DNA from: Lentisphaerota bacterium
Lineage (GTDB): Bacteria > Verrucomicrobiota > Lentisphaeria > Victivallales > Victivallaceae
Length of the DNA stretch: 64,000 nt
Assembly: GCA_015061815.1 (NCBI GenBank)
Contig: SUVW01000010.1
Coordinates: 27,713 to 91,712 of the forward strand
Direction of reading: 5' to 3'
In this document: positions 39,034 through 49,423 of the stretch, in pieces
Position numbering within the stretch: the stretch's first letter is position 1
Layout: the number at the start of each line of letters is the position of its first letter
Program-made: the position numbers and the translations under genes
The notes under the pieces: generated by a model
What the model saw: the letters and a program-made list of their open reading frames with translations, nothing else
The model's database searches: none
What the model was told of the DNA's origin: nothing

Positions 39034-40845
39034 TTACTGGTTGAATTCCTGGGCCTTGAGAACAGCCACAAACGCTTCCTGCGGAATATTGACCTGTCCG
39101 ATCAGCTTCATCCGCTTTTTACCCTCTTTCTGCTTCTCCAGCAGCTTGCGCTTACGCGTAATATCTCCGCCGTAACACTTGGCCAACACATTTTTTCGCA
39201 ACTGCCGGATGGTTTCACGGGCAATAACTTTGCCACCCACCGCCGCCTGAATGGCGATCTGGAACATCTGCGGCGGGATCGCATCACGCAACCTCTCGGC
39301 CACCTGACGCCCTCTTTCATACGCCATATCCATGTGAACAATACTGCTGAATGCATCAACCGTTTCACCGTTGACCATAATATCCAGCTTGACCATTTTT
39401 CCCGCCCGGTATCCGGCCGGTTCATAATCCATGCTCCCGTACCCCCGGGTAATGGATTTCAGTTTGTCATGGAAATCTATAAGAATTTCGTGCATCGGCA
39501 TTTCAGCGGTAACGATCACATGATTGGCATCCACTCCGGCGGTGTTGGTGCATATACCCCGTTTGCTCATTACCAGATTCATCACATCCCCGATGTACTC
39601 CGTCGGTATCATCAAATGGCAGTTGATTACCGGTTCTTCGATCCGTTCGATCCCGGATGGGTCCGGCAGGTGAACGGGATTGTCGATCTCCAGTTTTTCT
39701 CCGGATTTCATGTAAACATGGTAGATCACCGACGGATAGGTCGCCAGAATATCCATATTGTACTCCCGGCGCAGCCTCTCCTGAATTACTTCCATATGCA
39801 GCAGCCCGAGAAAACCGCAGCGGAAACCGAATCCCAATGCCGCCGAACTCTCGGCCTGATAGAAAAATGCCGCATCATTGAGCTGCAGTTTGGCCATGCT
39901 CGCTTTCAACTGGTCATAATCCGCTGTATCTATGGGATAAATACCGCTGAATACCATCGGACGCACCTGCCGGAAACCGGGCAGTGGTTCGGCACTTGGT
40001 TTCTGCGTATCCGTGATCGTATCACCGATCCGGGTGTCGGCAGGAGTTTTTAAATTGGGGATGATATATCCGACACTGCCCGGTCCCAGTTCCGCATCCG
40101 GTTTCATATCCGGACTGAAGTGGCCGACCTCTTTGAGTTCACTCTCTATCCCGTTGGAAAAGAGCTTGATCCGGGTACCGCGCTTGAATACTCCCCGCTG
40201 TACCCGGACAAAATTCACCACCCCCCGGAAAGTATCATACCGGGAATCAAAAATCAATGCCGCACTGCCCTCTTCATCACCGACTGCCGGCGGCGGGATA
40301 CGTTCAATGACCGCTTTAAGCAATTCTGCGACCCCCTCACCGGTCTTGCCGGAAACATGCAGAGCCTCTTCCCGGGGCAGAGCGAGGATCTCTTCCATCT
40401 GTTCGTAACACAACGGCAGATTCGCCGCCGGCAGGTCGATCTTGTTGATCACCGGTATCACCCGCAAATTCTGATGGAAAGCCAAATTGACATTGGCCAC
40501 CGTCTGCGCCTGAACCCCCTGCGTGGCATCGATCAGCAATATCGCTCCTTCACAGGCACTCAAACTGCGGCTGACCTCGTAGGTGAAGTCCACGTGTCCC
40601 GGAGTGTCGATCAGGTTCAATTCATAGACCTCTCTGCCTTCGGGGGCATACATCATGCGAACCGGATGGGATTTGATGGTTATTCCCCGTTCCCGTTCCA
40701 GATCCATGCCGTCAAGCAGCTGTTCCTGCAGATCCCGTTTCTCGACCGTACCGGTGATTTCCAGCATCCGGTCGGCCAATGTGGATTTGCCGTGATCGAT
40801 ATGAGCGATGATACAAAAGTTGCGGATATATTTCAATTCTGCCAT
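39034..40845 (-). CDS. lepA: Elongation factor 4
   Basis: NFCIIAHIDHGKSTLADRMLE, IDTPGHVDFTYEVSRSL, C-terminal CYGGDITRKRKLLEKQKEGKKRMK. Confidence 0.96.
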   Translation of the reverse strand: MAELKYIRNFCIIAHIDHGKSTLADRMLEITGTVEKRDLQEQLLDGMDLERERGITIKSHPVRMMYAPEGREVYELNLIDTPGHVDFTYEVSRSLSACEGAILLIDATQGVQAQTVANVNLAFHQNLRVIPVINKIDLPAANLPLCYEQMEEILALPREEALHVSGKTGEGVAELLKAVIERIPPPAVGDEEGSAALIFDSRYDTFRGVVNFVRVQRGVFKRGTRIKLFSNGIESELKEVGHFSPDMKPDAELGPGSVGYIIPNLKTPADTRIGDTITDTQKPSAEPLPGFRQVRPMVFSGIYPIDTADYDQLKASMAKLQLNDAAFFYQAESSAALGFGFRCGFLGLLHMEVIQERLRREYNMDILATYPSVIYHVYMKSGEKLEIDNPVHLPDPSGIERIEEPVINCHLMIPTEYIGDVMNLVMSKRGICTNTAGVDANHVIVTAEMPMHEILIDFHDKLKSITRGYGSMDYEPAGYRAGKMVKLDIMVNGETVDAFSSIVHMDMAYERGRQVAERLRDAIPPQMFQIAIQAAVGGKVIARETIRQLRKNVLAKCYGGDITRKRKLLEKQKEGKKRMKLIGQVNIPQEAFVAVLKAQEFNQ

Positions 40846-40849
40846 AAAA

Positions 40850-42052
40850 TTATTTTTCCAAAGTTTCAGTTATTACCCGTAATACATTGCCGCCGATTAT
40901 TTTGCGGATCTCGTCATCAGTAAATCCCCGCTGTACCAATCCTACTGTATACAGCGGCCAATTCAGCCAGTTCACCGAATCATACTGTTCCGGAGTCATC
41001 GTTTCCCATCCGGTCCCCGGCGGGGTCCAGAATTGTTCCAGGATCGGACGGGTTGCCGGAAATTCGCACCCGGCATCCACATCTGCAAGCGACAAACCGT
41101 TATCGGTGCCGACAGCGACATGATCCACTCCGAATTTACGGGCGACATATTCAATGTGATCGAGCATGGCATTCAAATCCCTGCTCCCCTGCAGAAACGG
41201 CGGATGCGCACAAATACCGATGAAACCGCCGGACTCTTTGACCGCCTGGATCACTTCATCGCTCTTTGCCCGGTAATGATCGGATAACGCACCGGCGGCA
41301 CTGTGACTGACCACCACCGGTTTACGGGAAATTTTAGCCGCTTCATAAGTGGTTTTCTGCCCGCTGTGAGCCGCATCCGGAATGACCCCGGTCCGGTTCA
41401 TTTCCCAAATCACCTCCCGGCCGAAGTCACTCAAGCCGCCATCATTCATTTCCGCACAGCCGTCACCGATAAGATTTCTCCGGTTGTAGGTCAGATGCAT
41501 CATCCGGACTCCCAGACGGAAAAAGACTCCGATCAAATTCAGAGATTCCTGAACCGAAACCATCCGGTCCGGCAGCGGTACACCATTGGTCGTCATATAC
41601 ATCGCCCGGTGTCCCCGGGATTTGATCCCGGCAAGCTGCTGCGGATAGACCGCCCTTTCATACACTCCGGCAAGTTTATCAGCGGCATTGGTGTAACAAC
41701 TCAACCGGAAGAGCATCTCAACCGCATCATTGCCCTCAAGACCGCTGTTTTGAAAATTGCAATCCACACCGGCAAAATCCCACGCCTCTTTCAGAAGTTT
41801 CACCATCTGTGGATCATCAAAACAGCCGATCATACGGAATTCTTCCAACGCCCGGGTGATCTCATCACGGGATGCACCTCCGGAAATCAATTCTCCCAAA
41901 CGGGGAGCTTTGCCGCCGCCGGTCGGAGAAAATCCATACGCATCAAAAACATAACTTTCAGCATGCAGTTCCAGACCGTGACGCAGACTCTTCTCATCCG
42001 GTTTCAGTACATCCAGACCAATTTTTCTGATCTCTTCAAATCGGGCTTGCAT
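40850..42052 (-). CDS. Membrane dipeptidase (peptidase family M19)
   Basis: HLTYNRRNLIGDGCAEMNDGGLSDFGREVI, SHSAAGALSDHYRAKSDE, DHVAVGTDNGL. Confidence 0.9.
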   Translation of the reverse strand: MQARFEEIRKIGLDVLKPDEKSLRHGLELHAESYVFDAYGFSPTGGGKAPRLGELISGGASRDEITRALEEFRMIGCFDDPQMVKLLKEAWDFAGVDCNFQNSGLEGNDAVEMLFRLSCYTNAADKLAGVYERAVYPQQLAGIKSRGHRAMYMTTNGVPLPDRMVSVQESLNLIGVFFRLGVRMMHLTYNRRNLIGDGCAEMNDGGLSDFGREVIWEMNRTGVIPDAAHSGQKTTYEAAKISRKPVVVSHSAAGALSDHYRAKSDEVIQAVKESGGFIGICAHPPFLQGSRDLNAMLDHIEYVARKFGVDHVAVGTDNGLSLADVDAGCEFPATRPILEQFWTPPGTGWETMTPEQYDSVNWLNWPLYTVGLVQRGFTDDEIRKIIGGNVLRVITETLEK

Positions 42053-42139
42053 AATCGACCTTATACTCCAGAATACGGAAGCAATCTTTTCTGATCGCCT
42101 CCTATGTTAATATAATCTGTTTCAGCTGAAACTGCAATA

Positions 42140-42568
42140 TCAGCACTTCAGTTTCTCATTAAGTTTGGCGGAAATATCTGCCGCAATCGCCGCCATTTTG
42201 CCTTCCGGATAATTCAACTGCCGCCAGTTCCAGCGGAAATTATCCTCCGCACCGCGCGGAATAACATGCAAATGGGCATGCATGACCACCTGTCCGGCCG
42301 CCGTACCATCGGCCAGATGCAGATTGTAGGCATCAAATTCATCCAGCCGTTTCAAAAGTATCCCGATGCGTGATGCAATGCGGAACATCCGCCCGGCCAC
42401 CTCTTCCGGAATGCTCGCCGCCGACTGATGATGCTCTTTCGGAATGACCAGCGTATGGCCGAAATTGATCGGCGAAATATCCAGAAAAGCATAAACATAC
42501 TCATCTTCATAAATTTTGGCAGAGGGTATCTCGCCGGAAATTATTTTACAAAAAATACAGTCGCTCAT
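42140..42568 (-). CDS. HIT-family protein
   Basis: CIFCKIISGEIPSAKIYEDE, VVMHAHLHVIPR. Confidence 0.93.
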   Translation of the reverse strand: MSDCIFCKIISGEIPSAKIYEDEYVYAFLDISPINFGHTLVIPKEHHQSAASIPEEVAGRMFRIASRIGILLKRLDEFDAYNLHLADGTAAGQVVMHAHLHVIPRGAEDNFRWNWRQLNYPEGKMAAIAADISAKLNEKLKC

Positions 42569-43227
42569 AATTGATTTCCCTTGAATAATTCTATAATTGA
42601 TTTCTGATCTCCGAAAACCGTCAGTTGATCCCCGGCTTTAAGCACCGTATCCGGGCCGATGGCGCAGACATTCAATCCGTCCGGAGTGTACTTCAACAGG
42701 ATCGTGATATTGTACCTGCCGCGCAAATCCAGCTCCTGCAACGGAATATTTTCCAGAGAAGCCGGTACGATCACATCTGCTATCGCCGAACCTTTAAATT
42801 CAAAAATATCGGAAATATTGGCCAGTGACAGCCGCCGCGCCAGACGTGAAGCCACATCCAATTCCGGCTGAATCACCTCATCCGCACCCAGACGGTAAAG
42901 TATTTTCTCCTGAATAGCACTCTTGGATTTGATAAAAACTTTTTTCGCTCCGGCCTGCTTGAGCAGTGTCAACGCCAGAACCTGACTTTCAAAATAACTG
43001 CTCATGCCCAGAATCACCGCATCAAATTTGCCGACATTCAACTCCCGGATGACCTCTTCATTGGTCGCATCGGCAATTATCGCATCAGCCACCTTGTCTT
43101 TCAACTCCTCGATCCGGGCAGCGTTGCGGTCGCAAATCAAAACCGTATTGCCGCTGCCGGCCAGTGTCGTGGCCACTTTGGCCCCGAATGCACCCATCCC
43201 AAAGACTGCATAACTGTTTTTCGCCAT
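42565..43227 (-). CDS. KtrA/TrkA-N potassium uptake regulatory protein
   Basis: YAVFGMGAFGAKVATTLAGSGNTVLICDRN, TrkA-C domain. Confidence 0.9.
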   Translation of the reverse strand: MAKNSYAVFGMGAFGAKVATTLAGSGNTVLICDRNAARIEELKDKVADAIIADATNEEVIRELNVGKFDAVILGMSSYFESQVLALTLLKQAGAKKVFIKSKSAIQEKILYRLGADEVIQPELDVASRLARRLSLANISDIFEFKGSAIADVIVPASLENIPLQELDLRGRYNITILLKYTPDGLNVCAIGPDTVLKAGDQLTVFGDQKSIIELFKGNQL

Positions 43228-43272
43228 ATAAAACTCCTCCGTATCTCTTTTGCTGAAACTTCCGGCTCCTGA

Positions 43273-44580
43273 TCAACCGACAATAACCCGTTCTTCCGGA
43301 TAGTGCAAAACCGCAGATTTTTCCTTTCTCACAAAAAACATGAATATCGCCAACGGCCCGACCCGGCCGGCAAACATGAAAAATGCAACCAGAATTTTAC
43401 AGCCGGTCGTCAATTCCGGAGTGACCCAACCGGCATCCAACCCCGTGCCGCCCAAAGCTGAAGAAACTTCAAAAAAACATTGAGGATCTGTTAATTGCGG
43501 CGAAAAAGCACTCAACAGCAATCCGCCGGATACCGTCATCAAAATAAATAATGCCGCAATCGTAAATGAACGTAAAACTGTGCGCAAAGCGATCGTTCTG
43601 CCGGAAATTATCACCGCATTATCCCCTTTGAATGAGCAAACCAATGCCGCAAAAATCACCGCCAGTGTCGTCGTTTTCAACCCTCCGGCAGTAGAACCCG
43701 GCGAACCGCCGATAAGCATCATCACAATGATCAAGGTCAGACACGCCGGAGATAATTCCGCCAGATTCACCGTCGAATATCCCGCTGTCCGCGATGTGAT
43801 GGAGAGATAAAATGCATCAAACAGAGCCAGATCACTGCCCGACGGGGCCATACTGATAAGGTAAAGACTCAATGTCCCGCAAATTATCAGCACCGCGCTG
43901 CACCTTAAAACGATCCGGGAATGCAGCCGCATACGGTGATGACGGTTGCGTATCATCTGCAGCAGATCGTAGATCACATAAACCCCCAGACCGCCGAGAA
44001 AAATCAGGATCAGAGATATCACCTGCACATATCTGCCGGCTTGAGCGATATCTCCCGGCAGCGGACCGATACCGGCATTGCAAAAGCTGCCCACCGAATA
44101 AAATACTGCATACCAGAGCGAATCAAAAAAACCGAATCCCTGCCAGAGAAATCCCGGAAACATCAGCACGGCACCGGCCGCTTCAGCAATAAATGTATAA
44201 GTGGCAATGGTTTTCAGCAGAGATTCCGTACCGCCCAGAGAAAAACGGTCATTGAGATTGTACATGATAAGAGTGTTGCTCAAAGAGAGTTCCCGGCCGG
44301 CCAGCAGCAATATTATCGCACTTAAAGAGAGTATGCCGAAACATCCCAACTGGATAAGCACCAACAGAATAAACTGACCCGGAAAAGTAAATTCACCGGT
44401 CCCGATCACCGCCAGACCATTCAAACACACGGCACTGCAGGCAGTAAAAAATGCATCCACCGCCGTCAACTCCTGACGGCATACTCCCGGCAGCATCAGC
44501 AGCAGCGTCCCGAGTGCGATCAATATGGCAAAAGATAAGGGCAATCCACCCTTTTTTATCATTTGCAACCGCATAATCAA
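43273..44580 (-). CDS. KtrB/TrkH-family potassium transporter
   Basis: Multi-TM; SAVCLNGLAVI, SITSRTAGYSTVNL, GGSPGSTAGGLKTTT P-loop motifs. Confidence 0.92.
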   Translation of the reverse strand: MIMRLQMIKKGGLPLSFAILIALGTLLLMLPGVCRQELTAVDAFFTACSAVCLNGLAVIGTGEFTFPGQFILLVLIQLGCFGILSLSAIILLLAGRELSLSNTLIMYNLNDRFSLGGTESLLKTIATYTFIAEAAGAVLMFPGFLWQGFGFFDSLWYAVFYSVGSFCNAGIGPLPGDIAQAGRYVQVISLILIFLGGLGVYVIYDLLQMIRNRHHRMRLHSRIVLRCSAVLIICGTLSLYLISMAPSGSDLALFDAFYLSITSRTAGYSTVNLAELSPACLTLIIVMMLIGGSPGSTAGGLKTTTLAVIFAALVCSFKGDNAVIISGRTIALRTVLRSFTIAALFILMTVSGGLLLSAFSPQLTDPQCFFEVSSALGGTGLDAGWVTPELTTGCKILVAFFMFAGRVGPLAIFMFFVRKEKSAVLHYPEERVIVG

Positions 44581-44598
44581 TGACGAACCGCCTTTCTG

Positions 44599-45123
44599 TT
44601 ACCACCCTTCGGTGACATTGGATATGATATCTTTAGCCGCAGAGAAAAGTGCCTGCTTCATGGAATTGAGCCGGGCAGTTTCCATATCCGGGCCATTGAG
44701 GAAATTTGATTTTCCGGTGGCGACCCGGTTGGAAATCAACGGCTTGCCGCGTCCGGGAATAATCAGGGAATATTCGACCTTTACCGTGCATCGCCACTCG
44801 TTGGCCAGAAAGGTGTCATCACCGAAAGGATCGGTGCCGTAATCAGAAGCTTTGTAACTGACATCGGTGATCCGGGCGTAAAGAATACAATCGGCCTGTT
44901 TCTGATTTTTCAGCTTCAGAGAACCATCGGTCGTGACTCTTTCCGTCAGCAATCCCCGGAGTACAGCCGACGCGTTGAATGACAAAGTGTCATTTATCAC
45001 CGGAGCCACCGCGATACTCTCAAGCTGCGGGTGGGCCAATGAACCGAAATGATAGCCGCACCCTCCGGTAAAAATTGCTGCATTCAATACTGCCAGCACT
45101 CCAAACAGCAATGTTTTTTTCAT
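44599..45123 (-). CDS. LptE-like LPS assembly lipoprotein
   Basis: Lipobox FTGGCGYHFGSL, size and LptE-like pattern. Confidence 0.75.
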   Translation of the reverse strand: MKKTLLFGVLAVLNAAIFTGGCGYHFGSLAHPQLESIAVAPVINDTLSFNASAVLRGLLTERVTTDGSLKLKNQKQADCILYARITDVSYKASDYGTDPFGDDTFLANEWRCTVKVEYSLIIPGRGKPLISNRVATGKSNFLNGPDMETARLNSMKQALFSAAKDIISNVTEGW

Positions 45124-46238
45124 TTTTCCACTCCCTTTGACGTTTTGCCGGAAACGTTCTTATCCGTCCCGATCTTCAAATCCGGAACTTCCAGCAAATA
45201 AGGTGAATTTTTCTCTTCCGGTGAAACCAGCAGGATATCAGCATCTGCCGGTATTTTGTAACTGCGGATATCCGGGAGTCTTGCTTCGTTCTTTTCCGGC
45301 GGCAGAGCAGGCAGATAGTTGTCGGAAATATTCAACAAAGTCTCCTCCGCCTCCGGAGCTGTCCGGCTGTCCGGATAATCACTCATCAGCTGGGCCAGAT
45401 ATCTTTCAGCGACCTCACTGCGGCCGCTTTTGCGGTAAAATTCAGCGATTTCAAAGAGTTTTGCCGCCTGCACATCTTTGGCTTGAGCAAGGCGGTTGCG
45501 GGCGAATTCAATCTCCGGAGCCTCCGGATATTTGCGGCAGAAGCGTTTGAAAAGTTCCACCGACTCATTGATGTAACGGCTGTCGCCGTCTCCCCGGCCG
45601 GACAGTGCAAAAAGTCCGTTTGCCAACCCCAGAAGCGCGTATTTGGCTTCGGGGGAATTCTCATGCCGTTCCAGAATCAGCCGCAGCTGGGCGATGGATT
45701 CAGCAGTTTTACCGTCAAATTCATAATGAATGGCCAGATCCATGTGGGCAGCGGAAGCAAATTTGGAGTACGGCGCGCGCTTCAATGCGGCATTATAAAC
45801 TTCCGCCGTCCGGTCAACATCCACCAGATAAGGTATCCAGCGGAACACCCAGAATGCCGGTTCGCGGTAACCGCCGCGAAAAAGGGAGCCGATTTCAAAC
45901 TCTCTGGCGATCAATTCGTTGCAATTGACATATTCCGGATAACGTTCCAGCAGCTCCTCGATTATCTGAAACTCCCGGTAATACAATTTGCACATCCGCC
46001 ACGCCGCCATCTGGGCCAGCAGACTGTTGGCGCGGATAGTGAGATTGCGTGATTCAAAACGGACACTCTCAAACTTTTTGGCGGCATCATAATATTCGCC
46101 CTGCAGATAAAGTTCGCGCCCCTCGCTGTAGATACGGGATGCTGAATCATCATCCGCCCGAAGCGGTACGGCAATGCCGGAGAGTGCTGCCAGCAGCACA
46201 AGCAAAGATTTTTTTACCGGGTTTTTCATAATTCTCAC
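45120..46238 (-). CDS. TPR outer-membrane-assembly-like protein (BamD-like)
   Basis: TPR-like repeats YSEGRELYLQGEYYDAAKKFESV, SEVAERYLAQLMSDYPDS. Confidence 0.7.
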   Translation of the reverse strand: MRIMKNPVKKSLLVLLAALSGIAVPLRADDDSASRIYSEGRELYLQGEYYDAAKKFESVRFESRNLTIRANSLLAQMAAWRMCKLYYREFQIIEELLERYPEYVNCNELIAREFEIGSLFRGGYREPAFWVFRWIPYLVDVDRTAEVYNAALKRAPYSKFASAAHMDLAIHYEFDGKTAESIAQLRLILERHENSPEAKYALLGLANGLFALSGRGDGDSRYINESVELFKRFCRKYPEAPEIEFARNRLAQAKDVQAAKLFEIAEFYRKSGRSEVAERYLAQLMSDYPDSRTAPEAEETLLNISDNYLPALPPEKNEARLPDIRSYKIPADADILLVSPEEKNSPYLLEVPDLKIGTDKNVSGKTSKGVEK

Positions 46239-47218
46239 ATGATTTTCAATCCGGGCAGATCCTGAATATCGATAATTCCGGCGACTTTGCCCTCATCATC
46301 GACCACGACCAGATCATCCACCCGCCGTTTTTCGACCAATTTGATGACTTCCACGACCATCGCTTCGGCATTGACCGAAATCGGTGACGGAGTCATGACC
46401 TCACTCATTTTCCGGGTAAGCACCAGGTCATCCCGGGCGGCACTGCGCCGGAAATCACCATCGGTGAATATACCCAGCAGTTTACCGTCAGCATCGGCAA
46501 CCACCGCTGCTCCGCTGCGGGCATGGCTCATGGCATAAAGCGTTTCGCGCACCGTGAATTCCGGCGGCACAACGGCCGCATCAGCGGCTTTGCGCATAAC
46601 ATCGGCGGCCTTCATCGTAACCATCCTGCCGATCGCCCCGCCGGGATGTCTTCTGCCGTAATCGCTTTTGGTAAAACCATTTATATTCAACAGCACCATT
46701 GCCAGGGCATCTCCCAGCACCAGCAGCGCAGTAGTCGTAGTCGTCGGAGCAAGATTGAATGGACACGCTTCTCTGGGGACAGCCATTTCCATAACAAAAT
46801 CGCTCATTTGCGCCAGAGAAGATCCTTTATTGCCGGTTATGGCGATCAGCTCCACCCCCAGCCGCTTGGCCGGAGTCAGGACGACCAGCAGTTCCTCGGT
46901 TTCGCCGCTGTAACTCAAAGCTATCAGCAAATCATTTTTCTGAAGCAGACCGAGGTCGCCGTGTCGGGCCTCGACCGGATGCATGAATACCGCCGGATTG
47001 CCGACGCTGGAAAGCGTTGCCGCGATCTTTTTGCCGATATAACCGGATTTACCAACGCCGGTCAGAACGATTTTCCCTCCCGCAGCAACAGCAGCAGCAC
47101 AACGCTTCACCAGAACTTCAAAACTCTCACCCAGAGAGTCACGCAGCGCAGTAACTCCTTCTATTTCAATATCAAATACTTCACGGGCGATCTCAAGAAC
47201 CGGACGTTTATCACTCAT
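46235..47218 (-). CDS. kdsD: Arabinose-5-phosphate isomerase (KdsD/KpsF; SIS plus two CBS)
   Basis: VLTGVGKSGYIGKKIAATLSSVGNPAVFMHPVEARHGDLG; CBS domains. Confidence 0.9.
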   Translation of the reverse strand: MSDKRPVLEIAREVFDIEIEGVTALRDSLGESFEVLVKRCAAAVAAGGKIVLTGVGKSGYIGKKIAATLSSVGNPAVFMHPVEARHGDLGLLQKNDLLIALSYSGETEELLVVLTPAKRLGVELIAITGNKGSSLAQMSDFVMEMAVPREACPFNLAPTTTTTALLVLGDALAMVLLNINGFTKSDYGRRHPGGAIGRMVTMKAADVMRKAADAAVVPPEFTVRETLYAMSHARSGAAVVADADGKLLGIFTDGDFRRSAARDDLVLTRKMSEVMTPSPISVNAEAMVVEVIKLVEKRRVDDLVVVDDEGKVAGIIDIQDLPGLKIM

Positions 47219-47246
47219 AACCGCTTTTTCCTCTTTTACAAATTGT

Positions 47247-48113
47247 TTACAACCGGCAGGCACTTATTTCCATGATGATGATACCGCGACCGCCGAGTTC
47301 ATAGAGTTGATCCATCACGGTATTGGCTTCTTTGCGCTTGACCATTGATTTGACAGCCACCCACTCCGGATTGCTCAATGGAGCGATAGTCGGAGATTCG
47401 ATCCCGGGGGTTATGCGGCAGGCTTCAGCAAGTTTCGCTCTTTCGATATCATACTCGACCATCACATATTCGGCGGCACGCATGATCCCGCGCAGCCGGG
47501 CGATCAGCAGAGCCACTTCCGGACGTTCCGCGACCTGCGGGCAGGCTGCGATAACCACCGCCTGACTGTGCAGCATCGGTTCACCGATGATCTCCAGACC
47601 GGCCTCGCGCATGGTTGCGCCGGATTCGACCACATCAGCGATGGCATCAGCGACTCCCAATGCGATGGAAATTTCCACAGCACCATCCAGTTTCACCACT
47701 TTGCAATCCAGATTGCGTTTGGCAAGTTCGCCTTTGAGCAAATTGGGATAACTGGTGGCGATACGCAGACCGTCAAGCTGACTGATCTGCATATTTTTCT
47801 CTTTGGGTGCGGCAAAGCAGAAGCGTGATTTGCCGAAACCAAGCGGAAAGATCGTTGCCACTTCCGCGCCGCTGTCCATTGCCAGGTCAATCCCGGTAAT
47901 ACCGACATCAATGATGCCATTGCCCACATACAACGCGATATCCCGGGGCCGCAGAAAAACAAAATCGATCTTATTTTCCGCATCCCGGATGACCAGCTCC
48001 CTGCCGCTGCGTTTGCAGCGGTAACCGGCTTTGAGCAGAAGATCGACAGCTCCTTCGCTCAAAGCCCCTTTGTTGGGCAGAGCCAATTTCAAATTTCCAC
48101 TGAAGTCATTCAT
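47247..48113 (-). CDS. hisG: ATP phosphoribosyltransferase
   Basis: [47 protein letters not shown]. Confidence 0.93.
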   Translation of the reverse strand: MNDFSGNLKLALPNKGALSEGAVDLLLKAGYRCKRSGRELVIRDAENKIDFVFLRPRDIALYVGNGIIDVGITGIDLAMDSGAEVATIFPLGFGKSRFCFAAPKEKNMQISQLDGLRIATSYPNLLKGELAKRNLDCKVVKLDGAVEISIALGVADAIADVVESGATMREAGLEIIGEPMLHSQAVVIAACPQVAERPEVALLIARLRGIMRAAEYVMVEYDIERAKLAEACRITPGIESPTIAPLSNPEWVAVKSMVKRKEANTVMDQLYELGGRGIIIMEISACRL

Positions 48114-48373
48114 AAGTACTTGTAAATATCCTCAAGTTCCAATTTACGATCGATCATCATCACCTGCAGATGGTAGATCAACTGACTGATCTCCTCTGCG
48201 GTACGATCCTGTCCTTCATATTCGGCGGCGATCCAGGTTTCACCGGCCTCCTCGACGATCTTTTTGCCGATAAAGTGAGTACCTTTGGCCAGCTCTTTCA
48301 CGGTTCCGGATGCCGGATCACCGGCGGCGGCTTTGGCTTTCAATTCTGCAAAAAGTGCTTCAAAAGTTTTCAT
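48110..48373 (-). CDS. hisE: Phosphoribosyl-ATP diphosphatase
   Basis: [21 protein letters not shown]; adjacent to hisG. Confidence 0.9.
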   Translation of the reverse strand: MKTFEALFAELKAKAAAGDPASGTVKELAKGTHFIGKKIVEEAGETWIAAEYEGQDRTAEEISQLIYHLQVMMIDRKLELEDIYKYL

Positions 48374-48590
48374 TTTCCACTATTTCCTGATTTTTCTGAC
48401 TGAAAATTCACACTTCCATATTTATAATATAATTCAGAAAAGCAAGAAATGCAATCCCTCCGGCTCCATCCGGCAGCAACTTCGCAGAGAATATTGCACC
48501 TTTTGTACTTTCGGGATGGAAAAATAACTGTTCACGTGCTACATTAATAACGTGTATAGTATTAACAACAACGGACTTTGAGGTATTTTC

Positions 48591-49394
48591 ATGAGAATAA
48601 TGTTGCGTAACCACCCGGAAAAAGCCCCCGGCGGCAATCCGGCCGAAACTTTTCAGCCTTATCTTGACACCTTCCTGCTCGGCGGTGCAAGTGCCCCGCT
48701 CGGCGGTGTACTCATCCTGCCCGGCGGTGGTTATTCCCACCGCGCTTTTCACGAAGGTGATCCGGTGGCAGAAGCATTCAATGCTCTCGGTTACCATGCC
48801 TTTGTCCTGCAATACCGGGTTTCGCCATACCGTTATCCTGCCCCCCAGCGTGATCTGATCCGGGCGGTGAAACTCATCCGTTCCCACGCGGCACAATGGC
48901 ACCTGGACAAGCTGGCGGTGCTGGGATTTTCCGCCGGCGGACATCTGGCGGCTTCCGGCACGATGCTGGCTGATGAGATCAACGCCGACGAAGGGGACAA
49001 AGCGGACAGTTTCTCCGGCAAAGCCGATGCGATGATCCTCTGCTATCCGGTGATTTCACTTACTGATGATTTCGGTCACCGGGGCAGCGGGCTTTATCTT
49101 TTCGGAGAAAATGCCGGGAAAGAAGAGATTGCCAAAGCCAATATGCAGCGGCTGGTCGATAAAAATACTCCGCCGGCTTTCCTCTGGCACACTGCCGAAG
49201 ATAACGGAGTTCCCGTCCGCAACAGCGTCTCTTTTGCTGAAGAAATGTGGAAGTGCGGCAACACCTGTGAACTGCACGTATTCCCGCACGGGCCGCATGG
49301 TCGCGGTCTGGGACTGGGAATGCCGGATGTCAAGCAGTGGACAACTCTTGCGGCCCGGTTCCTGGAAACATCCGCCGGATTCACCAAAGCATAA
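48591..49394 (+). CDS. Alpha/beta hydrolase (esterase/lipase, BD-FAE-like)
   Basis: LILPGGGYSHRAFHEGDPVAEAFNALGY, LGFSAGGHLAAS, C-terminal HGPHGRGL. Confidence 0.88.
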   Translation: MRIMLRNHPEKAPGGNPAETFQPYLDTFLLGGASAPLGGVLILPGGGYSHRAFHEGDPVAEAFNALGYHAFVLQYRVSPYRYPAPQRDLIRAVKLIRSHAAQWHLDKLAVLGFSAGGHLAASGTMLADEINADEGDKADSFSGKADAMILCYPVISLTDDFGHRGSGLYLFGENAGKEEIAKANMQRLVDKNTPPAFLWHTAEDNGVPVRNSVSFAEEMWKCGNTCELHVFPHGPHGRGLGLGMPDVKQWTTLAARFLETSAGFTKA

Positions 49395-49423
49395 TTTATC
49401 CTGACAAAAGGTTTTGTATAAAG